Shown here in pieces: positions 1 to 5,038 of a stretch of DNA of 5,038 bases; positions within the stretch are counted from its first letter, which is position 1, and every line of letters starts with the position of its first letter. The DNA lies in the NCBI GenBank assembly GCA_019247235.1, contig JAFAPG010000063.1:1-5038 (forward strand). The letters are read 5' to 3'. The DNA is from Acidobacteriota bacterium. Lineage in GTDB: Bacteria > Acidobacteriota > Terriglobia > Terriglobales > Acidobacteriaceae. A program made the translations under genes and the position numbers. A model generated the notes under the pieces. That model was not told the origin of the DNA. It was given only the letters and a program-made list of their open reading frames with translations, and did no database searches.

Positions 1-755
1 CCCAGACGCTGGAATTTTTTTTCCGAGTCGGTCACAAAAAAGCGGGTGCCGGTTTCGACAAGTCTTGCCGGTAATTGGCCATCATCGGCCGTGCCGCTGG
101 CGACGAGGCCGCTCACGGCCTGGGCTACGGATTCGGCAGAGTCGACCAGTCGCACACCTTCGGGAACCACGCGTCGAAGAAGCGGCTTGATGAGAGGATA
201 ATGGGTGCACCCCAGAAGCAGAACATCGGCGGAGCGAAAACCGTCGTTGAAGGCCTCCGTTAGATAGAGTTGAGCTACCTGTTCGGTGACAGGATGGTCC
301 ACCCATCCTTCTTCAATCAGTGGGACCAGAAGCGGGCAGGCTTTTTCGCGCGCCTCAACCTGACAATTCAGCAGAGCTTTTTGATAGGCGTGACTGGAGA
401 TGGTGGCTTCAGTGCCGATGACCACCACCTTACGACAGTCGGAGGATGAGGCCGCGCGTTCGACACCGGGGTTGATGACGCCCAGAACTTTGATTGAAGT
501 GGCCTGCTCAATCTTATCGAGAGCCAGGGCCGTGGCAGTGTTGCAGGCAACTACTAAGAGTTCAGCTCCTTGTTGCTCAAGAAAGCGACCCGCTTCACAA
601 GCGTAGCGAGCCACGGTTTCTGAAGATTTCGAACCATAGGGCAGGCGCGCTGTGTCTCCGAAGTACAAATATTCAGCCGCAGGGACTCTCTCCACGAGAG
701 CCTTCAACACGGTTAGACCGCCGAAGCCAGAATCGAAGACTCCAATGATGGGCAT
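1..755 (-). CDS. murI: Glutamate racemase, 3' end beyond window
   Basis: Cytoplasmic, cofactor-independent racemase that converts L-glutamate to D-glutamate for peptidoglycan precursors. The frame reads 251 codons from ATG at 755-753 to the window edge with no stop; the family is usually about 260-280 residues, so only the extreme C-terminus is missing. Visible motifs are DSGFGG (residues 8-13), DTARLPYG (34-41), ACNTA (70-74) with first catalytic Cys71, and GCTHYP (182-187) with second catalytic Cys183 and His185. Asp8 and Glu148 or Glu149 fit the other conserved acidic active-site positions. The GCTHYP and DTARLPYG motifs favour glutamate over aspartate racemase. The start lies 6 bases after the TAG stop of the ATPase-regulator gene. 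Upstream there is only a weak GAG (767-765) as ribosome binding site, so translation may depend on coupling. I see no promoter of its own. A housekeeping gene at the end of an iron-transport cluster may be cotranscribed by position only. Confidence 0.96.
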   Translation of the reverse strand, partial: MPIIGVFDSGFGGLTVLKALVERVPAAEYLYFGDTARLPYGSKSSETVARYACEAGRFLEQQGAELLVVACNTATALALDKIEQATSIKVLGVINPGVERAASSSDCRKVVVIGTEATISSHAYQKALLNCQVEAREKACPLLVPLIEEGWVDHPVTEQVAQLYLTEAFNDGFRSADVLLLGCTHYPLIKPLLRRVVPEGVRLVDSAESVAQAVSGLVASGTADDGQLPARLVETGTRFFVTDSEKKFQRL

Positions 756-761
756 TGCGTA

Positions 762-1982
762 CTACTCGACTGGCTGTCGTTCGGCCACAGAAATCGCCAA
801 TCCCGAGCTTTGTCGGCAGCAGGGACCACCCGGGATGGGCGCGCCATGCGGGCAGGTTTGTGGGTGCCCGAGAAAGGTGCAGATTTTGTCAGTCGCTTCC
901 GGAGAGAGGATGTGCTCGAACTTGCAGGCTTGCTGCTCGATCTCCAGCTCACTATCGAGGGCCAAACTGTCGGTGAATAACCGTTCCGCCAATCGGTGGC
1001 GCCGGATAATATCCGCGGCGCGCAGGCGTCCGCGGGCCGTGAGTTCCACGATCATACTGCCATCGCCAATCGAGACGCCGCTCGGCTTGAGGGCATCATG
1101 ACAAGGATTCACGAAACGGCGGTGTTCATGCGCTTCAGGTGGGTGCGGTCTGGTATTCACTAGTCCCATCTCACGCATCTTATCGACTGCCAGGCTCACC
1201 GGCAGCGCACCATGGACCTCCATATGTTCGATCTCGGCGATTTCTCCGTGTTCTTCTAAAACCCAGAGCTCCTCGAGGACCTCTTCGAACTGCTCCTCGT
1301 CGGCCATTGAGAATACTTCCTGCACAGCGATCTTTCCGTGATGCAATTCCACGCGCCGATCACTGAGACGGGCGACCACTGGGTCATGGGTGACCATGAC
1401 AATGGTGCGTCCTTGATTGTGAAGTTCCCGCAGCAGGCGAAGCACGATCTCTTCGTTAGCAGCATCCAGGTTGCCAGTAGGTTCGTCGGCAAGCACGATT
1501 TTTGGATCGTTGATCAGCGCCCGAGCAATAGCCACACGCTGTTGTTCGCCTCCTGAAAGCTGAGCGGGAAGGTGCTGGACACGGTCTTTGAGACCGACGC
1601 GAGCCAGTGCTTCGACTGCCTCCTGTTCATCGGTCATGCTATGAAAATACTGCGCCAACATGACGTTTTCGATCGCCGATAAGTACGGTATGAGATGGAA
1701 TTGTTGAAAGATAAAGCCAACTTTTTCTGCTCGGACACGGTTCAATTCCTGGCTCGCAAGCTCGGCTACATTGGCGCCATCGAGCCAAATCTCGCCTGAG
1801 CTGGGGCGATCCAGACAGCCAATTAAGTTCACCAGCGTGGATTTTCCTGAACCCGACGGTCCCATTATCGCGATCCACTCCCCTGGCTCGACCCCCAGAG
1901 TGAAGTCATCGAGAGCGCGAATCATCACTCCCCCAGCCTGGGCGGCTGGGTACAGCTTGCTTACTCGATTCAGCCGGATCAT
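762..1982 (-). CDS. ABC transporter ATPase fused to a DtxR/MntR-family metalloregulator domain
   Basis: A 406-residue protein with two modules. Residues 1-225 form a complete LolD/MacB-type ATPase: Walker A GPSGSGKST (41-49), Q-loop FQQ (92-94), signature LSGGEQQR (142-149), Walker B IVLADEP (162-168) with catalytic Glu167, D-loop NLD (171-173) and switch His199 in VTHD. It should power the two permeases encoded just upstream. Residues 226-406 resemble DtxR/IdeR/MntR: an N-terminal winged-helix region (about 233-320), then RRHRLAERLFTD (327-338), ACKFEH (352-357) and CPHGAPIP (377-384), all typical of the family's metal-binding and dimerisation domain. Aligned by eye, candidate metal ligands are Glu234, Glu237, His329, Glu333, Cys353, Glu356 and His357. 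Oddities are the fusion itself, a short divergent helix-turn-helix, a His/Cys-containing insertion in the wing (about 279-307) and extra C-terminal cysteines 388-389. The start ATG overlaps the previous stop as TAATG and follows an AGAGGGGAG ribosome binding site. Autoregulation of the iron operon or direct metal control of the transporter are both possible. Confidence 0.93.
   Translation of the reverse strand: MIRLNRVSKLYPAAQAGGVMIRALDDFTLGVEPGEWIAIMGPSGSGKSTLVNLIGCLDRPSSGEIWLDGANVAELASQELNRVRAEKVGFIFQQFHLIPYLSAIENVMLAQYFHSMTDEQEAVEALARVGLKDRVQHLPAQLSGGEQQRVAIARALINDPKIVLADEPTGNLDAANEEIVLRLLRELHNQGRTIVMVTHDPVVARLSDRRVELHHGKIAVQEVFSMADEEQFEEVLEELWVLEEHGEIAEIEHMEVHGALPVSLAVDKMREMGLVNTRPHPPEAHEHRRFVNPCHDALKPSGVSIGDGSMIVELTARGRLRAADIIRRHRLAERLFTDSLALDSELEIEQQACKFEHILSPEATDKICTFLGHPQTCPHGAPIPGGPCCRQSSGLAISVAERQPVE
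1305..1321 (-). promoter_or_regulatory. Possible internal ribosome binding site and ATG start for a free regulator
   Basis: At the module junction the minus strand reads AGGAAG (1321-1316), an 8-base spacer and ATG (1307-1305), in frame with the fusion (Met226). The hexamer differs from consensus AGGAGG by one base and the spacing is near optimal. Starting here would give a 181-residue protein holding only the DtxR-like module. The codon just before this ATG is TCA (1310-1308), one substitution from TGA or TAA, as expected if two adjacent genes fused by losing a stop. The sequence shows the site; its use is inferred. Confidence 0.45.
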
Positions 1983-3103
1983 TACTCCCCTCTAAGAATC
2001 ATAGCCGGCTGGATTCGCTGCAGCAAACGTAGCGGGAATAGAGTGGCCACCAGCGTGACCGCGAGGCATCCCATCACAACCGGCGGTAAGAGGCCCAGAT
2101 GCGGAGATACCGCCGCGTGGAAATTGACCCGACCTATCCAGGCGGCCAGAGCGGCGCCGGCGGCAAATCCTAGGAGCGCTCCGACGGTCGCCAGCAATGA
2201 GGCTTCGGCGATGACAAATCGGGCAATGAGCTCGTCTGATCCTCCCAAGGCTTTCATGATGGCGAAGTCGTGCCGACGATCAAATACCCAGCCGGTCAAT
2301 GTAGCCAGCACACACAGGGCCGCGGTAGCGATGATGAATGTGGCGGAAAAAAGCAAAGTGGAGCGTGTCTTTCCGAGTACTCTGGCTTCACCCTCTCGAA
2401 CTTGTCGAACTGGACGCACATCGAGGGACGGAAACTGTTCCGCAAGATCGCGCATGAGTCGGCTCACTTTTTCCTCCGAGCCGCTGGCAAAGATTTCAAG
2501 CACCGTAGGGTTCAGTCCCGTCCAGGACTGAAAGTCTTCGAGCGAGAGATAAATGCGGCTGTCCTCTTCACTTCCAGTTTGAACCGTTCCCCGCCCACTC
2601 AAGGCGACGCTGTGGCCCTGAAACAGCAAGGTGAATCGGTTCGGCATAGGCGAGAGAACCTTCGCTGCCCGCACGCCCACGAGCGCCTCACCCGGTTTTT
2701 CCGGCCAAGCAGAAACCGCCCACCAGGAATTCAGTTGGCGTGCCATAACCAGGTTTGTGCCACTTACCACGACCGGCTGCTCGGTCTTGGTTCTTGCCAC
2801 GACGTAGGCAAAAGGCAGAGCCACGGCGCGCCCGCGCAGAACGGAATTGATCCGCTCGAGATCATGAGCCGCGAAGCTCTGGCCATCTCTGGTCTCGACG
2901 ACCACATTTGCGCCAAATTTGCGGAATTCTCCCTGCAACTTCGCCTGGACATCCGTGAACAGGTTCAGCATGGCGCTTGCCGCGGCAGCGGCGACCGTAA
3001 CCGCAGCGATGGCCGCCACTGCCTGCCCACGGCGTAGACGGGCGGCCTGGGTTAGCAGCCGCATGAACATGCCAGGGCCCGCAAGTCGCCGGGTCAAGCT
3101 CAT
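1982..3103 (-). CDS. FtsX/MacB-like ABC transporter permease (second of a pair)
   Basis: A 373-residue inner-membrane permease with MacB/FtsX topology. An Ala-rich membrane segment lies at about 27-49, followed by a large extracytoplasmic domain (about 50-248) and three C-terminal membrane segments (about 250-272, 293-323 and 336-357). The cytoplasmic motif RRHDFAIMKALGG (276-288), after the second segment, is the usual FtsX-family region that contacts the ATPase. It is a diverged paralogue of the permease encoded just upstream: both have a (Y/F)GAN(L/V)VV strand after the first segment (here 63-69), a WW...WP...LVG block (here 127-143) and a C-terminal LRGE. The start ATG overlaps the upstream stop as ATGA and follows a strong GAGGTGA site; Met12 and Met14 are less likely starts. 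Gene order equates it with one of the two permeases of Campylobacter P19-type iron loci. The substrate is not evident from sequence; a role in iron handling is inferred from context. Confidence 0.93.
   Translation of the reverse strand: MSLTRRLAGPGMFMRLLTQAARLRRGQAVAAIAAVTVAAAAASAMLNLFTDVQAKLQGEFRKFGANVVVETRDGQSFAAHDLERINSVLRGRAVALPFAYVVARTKTEQPVVVSGTNLVMARQLNSWWAVSAWPEKPGEALVGVRAAKVLSPMPNRFTLLFQGHSVALSGRGTVQTGSEEDSRIYLSLEDFQSWTGLNPTVLEIFASGSEEKVSRLMRDLAEQFPSLDVRPVRQVREGEARVLGKTRSTLLFSATFIIATAALCVLATLTGWVFDRRHDFAIMKALGGSDELIARFVIAEASLLATVGALLGFAAGAALAAWIGRVNFHAAVSPHLGLLPPVVMGCLAVTLVATLFPLRLLQRIQPAMILRGE
1985..1993 (-). promoter_or_regulatory. Ribosome binding site of the ATPase-regulator gene
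   Basis: The purine run AGAGGGGAG lies inside the last codons of the upstream permease, just before the TAATG stop/start overlap. It supports ATG at 1982-1980 as the start and indicates translational coupling to the permease. Confidence 0.65.
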
Positions 3104-4350
3104 GCCTCACCTCGCAACGCGAGCACCGGGTCATATTTTACGGCGCGTCGGATGGCGGCAGCGCTGCCACCCACCGATACGGCAATCGAGACCACGACAA
3201 TCACCGGCAGCAGCACGGGCTCAACGGTAAGTTTGGAGTCGAATATGGCTGAGCCAAACTGATTGGCCAGCAGAACTCCACCCGCGAAACCGACGAGGCC
3301 ACCGACAATAGCCAGCAACACCGATTCCACGACAAAGATCGATGTGAGCGCGAAATAGCCCGCGCCGAGCGCCTTCATCAGCGCCACCTCCGCGCGTCGC
3401 TCGAACATAGCGGTTGCCATGGCGGAGGAAACGGCCAGCGCTGAAGTGAGCAAGGCCGCAAGCGTGATGAGCATCATCAGGCCCTCGATGCGGGATAGAA
3501 CCTGTCCTTCGTTTTGAGCGATGCGGCGGATCTGCTCGGCGTGTGAATGGGGTATCGCTTCCTGAAGTTGATAAGCGATCGATTGCGCGTAGGGCGAACA
3601 ATACCAGCGGTCACGATCTCGGGGACTTAAGCTGTCGGGATTGCGGCGGGCAAACTCGTCTTCGGGCTTGGTCAGGGCGCTGACAAAAATTTTCTGAACC
3701 GCCCCGGGTCGTCCGGCCACAGCCTGTGCCAGGTGCAAGGGGGCAATGATCTGTCCATCCTGGGCGTCGCCAGTTCGAATAATGCCGGAAACGCGATGAG
3801 ATTGGCGGTTGAGCATGATCCTCCCCTCAGCCCCAATACTAAGTTGCTGAGCTAGTTTTTCTCCCACCAGCACATCTTGTGAATTATCCTGAGGCCAATC
3901 TCCATAGACCTTCCACCAAGGAAATGTGGCGCGAGCACCAGAGGTGAATTCCTTGCTTCCATAGCGCATCGGCTGGGCAAAATAGGTCCCAAGCATGGTC
4001 ACGTCCTGATGTTCGATGCTTACCTTGACTAGCAGCTCGGGCGTAAAGCCGACGATGTTATTGGCCCAGAAAATGCCTTTGATCCTTGGCAGCGAATCCT
4101 CGTTCAGATAGACGGCGGCGGCCGGTGTGAGGTCGACGCTGCCGAGAGAAACTTCCAGTCGCTCTTCCTCGGGCGTGACGACCAGATTGGCCCCATAGCT
4201 GCGCAGTTCGCGACTCATCTTGTCCCCCATGCTCAGGGCGAGAGCCAGCATGGTCGTGGCCACGGCCGCCCCCAGGGTCACGGCGGTCCCTGCCAGCAGC
4301 TTTCGCCGTGTCTGCCGGCGGAAGGATTCATAGACTAATCGCACAAACAT
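3100..4350 (-). CDS. FtsX/MacB-like ABC transporter permease (first of a pair)
   Basis: A 416-residue inner-membrane permease. A membrane segment at about 18-40 follows a basic N-terminus (RRQTRRK). A long extracytoplasmic domain spans about 41-290, and three C-terminal segments lie at about 291-314, 337-361 and 378-400. The FtsX-type cytoplasmic motif FERRAEVALMKALGA (316-330) is well preserved. YGANLVV (52-58) and the WW...WP...LVG block (145-163) are shared with the second permease, so the two probably form a heterodimer driven by the ATPase encoded downstream. Its extracytoplasmic domain is longer, with an added stretch containing WYCSPYAQ and a PHSHAEQ segment shortly before the second membrane segment. 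The start lies 19 bases after the Fe-S membrane protein gene, behind a modest GGTGG site (4361-4357) with 6-base spacing. The order Fe-S protein, permease, permease, ATPase matches P19/FtrD-type ferrous iron loci. Transport substrate and direction are unknown. Confidence 0.94.
   Translation of the reverse strand: MFVRLVYESFRRQTRRKLLAGTAVTLGAAVATTMLALALSMGDKMSRELRSYGANLVVTPEEERLEVSLGSVDLTPAAAVYLNEDSLPRIKGIFWANNIVGFTPELLVKVSIEHQDVTMLGTYFAQPMRYGSKEFTSGARATFPWWKVYGDWPQDNSQDVLVGEKLAQQLSIGAEGRIMLNRQSHRVSGIIRTGDAQDGQIIAPLHLAQAVAGRPGAVQKIFVSALTKPEDEFARRNPDSLSPRDRDRWYCSPYAQSIAYQLQEAIPHSHAEQIRRIAQNEGQVLSRIEGLMMLITLAALLTSALAVSSAMATAMFERRAEVALMKALGAGYFALTSIFVVESVLLAIVGGLVGFAGGVLLANQFGSAIFDSKLTVEPVLLPVIVVVSIAVSVGGSAAAIRRAVKYDPVLALRGEA
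3107..3113 (-). promoter_or_regulatory. Ribosome binding site of the second permease
   Basis: GAGGTGA matches the anti-Shine-Dalgarno complement over seven bases. It sits three bases before ATG 3103-3101, within the last codons of the upstream permease, and fixes the start at the ATGA overlap rather than at the downstream methionines. Confidence 0.7.
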
Positions 4351-4369
4351 CTAAGACCACCATGATCGA

Positions 4370-5038
4370 TCAAGGCTGAAACAAGCGCTCTCCTAGAGCT
4401 AGGTCGGATTCCTGAATGACGATTTCTGCCGCGGTGGGAGTAGAAGGCAGCGGGACCGGATTACATCCGCCGGGCGTGCCTACCGATTGGGCATTGATCG
4501 GAGCCGCACAATTTTTGCAAATCAGACCATTCGGGCCCTTGAAGAAACCAACCGGGCCGCAAATCTGGCAGGCATCAAAAACCGCGACGATCTTTCCGTC
4601 GGGTTTTTGAAAAAGCAGGAAGCGGATCTCATGGTCGTTGATGCGCGCGGAATATCGGTGCAGATCGCCATCTGAAAGCTCGGCTCGCGGAATCGTGGTC
4701 ACGCCGTTGGTAAAGTGAACGATAGTGGCCGGGGACAGTTGGCTGACGCTTTTGGCATAGATGAACTCGGCTGTGACCAGGAGAATAAAGACAAAGGATG
4801 TGGCGTACACCGATGCCATCCACAGCCGCTCACGGCGAGCGCTCCATAGGGCTTTACGTTTTTCTGCCGGCAACTCTGGCAGCGGCATCGGCTGTCGACC
4901 CCGCGCTTCAAACAGAATCATCAGCCCCGCCAAGGCTAGAATGGTCACGAAAAAAAACCATTCGTTGCTGACGATAGGGCCGATGAGGGCCATCTCCCGC
5001 TTTGAGTGCGGCAGCACTTCGCTTTCGGAAAGTTCGTG
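4370..5038 (-). CDS. FtrD-like (DUF2318) Fe-S membrane protein, 5' end probably beyond window
   Basis: The reading frame is open to the window edge and ends at TGA (4372-4370). Numbered from GTG 5017-5015 (215 codons), there are membrane segments at about 20-36 and 66-88, with a basic cytoplasmic-type loop (KRK, RRER) between them. A C-terminal domain on the far side of the membrane holds DACQICG (148-154), CKNC (167-170) and GGCNP (183-187). This spacing of two CxxC pairs plus a GGCNP cysteine is typical of the FtrD-like DUF2318 family, thought to bind a metal or Fe-S centre and support redox steps of P19/FtrABCD-type ferrous iron uptake. Neither GTG 5017 nor ATG 4993 has a well-placed ribosome binding site: the GGGAG before ATG 4993 directly abuts it. 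The seven codons upstream of the GTG remain open. I therefore infer that this is the tail of a longer multi-membrane-segment protein, as in Campylobacter Cj1660-like proteins. Confidence 0.87.
   Translation of the reverse strand, partial: HELSESEVLPHSKREMALIGPIVSNEWFFFVTILALAGLMILFEARGRQPMPLPELPAEKRKALWSARRERLWMASVYATSFVFILLVTAEFIYAKSVSQLSPATIVHFTNGVTTIPRAELSDGDLHRYSARINDHEIRFLLFQKPDGKIVAVFDACQICGPVGFFKGPNGLICKNCAAPINAQSVGTPGGCNPVPLPSTPTAAEIVIQESDLALGERLFQP

Larger units (their letters stand above)
1..5038 (-). other. Probable single transcription unit: iron-uptake accessory ABC cluster plus murI
   Basis: All five genes run in the same direction with junctions of +19, -4, -1 and +6 bases, two of them stop/start overlaps (ATGA and TAATG). 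None of these junctions has room for a promoter or terminator hairpin. The promoter must lie beyond base 5038 and the end of transcription before base 1. The first four genes form a coherent iron-transport set; murI may be a passenger. Transcript extent is inferred from spacing only. Confidence 0.7.

Noticed and set aside
652..1101. A 149-codon plus-strand frame spanning the murI/fusion junction
   Set aside because: It is antisense to two well-supported genes, with low-complexity Ser/Arg/Pro-rich translation and no motif. It is a shadow frame.
1290..1330. Frameshift or pseudogene at the ATPase-regulator junction
   Set aside because: The ATPase module is complete to its normal end and the DtxR-like module begins at its normal N-terminus in the same frame, with no lost or duplicated domain sequence. 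A single-base error that removed a stop cannot be excluded, but there is no positive sign of one.
2043..2531. A 162-codon plus-strand frame
   Set aside because: It is antisense to the C-terminal membrane region of the second permease and its composition is typical of a reverse-strand shadow.
2270..3037. A 255-codon open frame on the plus strand
   Set aside because: It lies wholly antisense to the second permease, whose membrane topology and motifs are clear. Its translation shows no recognisable domain, and its length fits chance openness in a GC-rich antisense frame.
3221..3601. A 126-codon minus-strand frame inside the first permease
   Set aside because: It is out of frame within the permease coding sequence, where the in-frame translation carries the FtsX motif and membrane segments. 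There is no sign of a frameshift.
4351..4369. Promoter or terminator in the longest intergenic gap
   Set aside because: At 19 bases it is too short for a promoter or hairpin terminator. It holds only a modest ribosome binding site for the first permease.

Overview
The window is bacterial, moderately GC-rich and densely packed. Every supported gene lies on the minus strand, so transcription runs from high to low coordinates. No gap between genes exceeds 19 bases, and I see no RNA gene, mobile element, CRISPR array, repeat family, promoter or terminator. The gene content (FtsX/MacB-type permeases with large extracytoplasmic domains, an FtrD-like Fe-S membrane protein, glutamate racemase) suggests a cell-wall-bearing, probably Gram-negative bacterium. 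Acidobacteriota or a similar soil lineage is a plausible guess, but the sequence does not establish the taxon.

Layout in transcription order: (1) 5038-4370, the C-terminal part of a membrane protein ending in a cysteine-rich FtrD-like (DUF2318) domain, open to the window edge; (2) 4350-3100, an FtsX/MacB-like ABC permease; (3) 3103-1982, a second, paralogous permease, joined by an ATGA overlap; (4) 1982-762, an ABC ATPase joined by a TAATG overlap, whose polypeptide continues into a DtxR/MntR-family metalloregulator module; (5) 755-1, glutamate racemase (murI), starting 6 bases after the fusion gene and running off the window just before its expected end.

Genes 1-4 match the accessory part of P19/FtrABCD/FetMP-type ferrous iron uptake loci. 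In Campylobacter jejuni an FTR1-like permease and P19 are followed by a DUF2318 protein, two FtsX-like permeases and a LolD/MacB-like ATPase. The two permeases and the ATPase should form one inner-membrane ABC complex working with the Fe-S protein. The P19 and FTR1-type genes would be expected just beyond base 5038.

The most unusual feature is the ATPase-DtxR fusion. The two modules join exactly where a normal ATPase would end. The junction keeps an ATG with a well-placed Shine-Dalgarno-like sequence, so a free 181-residue regulator could also be made. The regulator half keeps a metal-ligand set with a DtxR-type cysteine, but its helix-turn-helix is divergent and its wing carries a His/Cys-containing insertion. 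It could therefore be an autoregulatory repressor or a metal sensor acting directly on the transporter.
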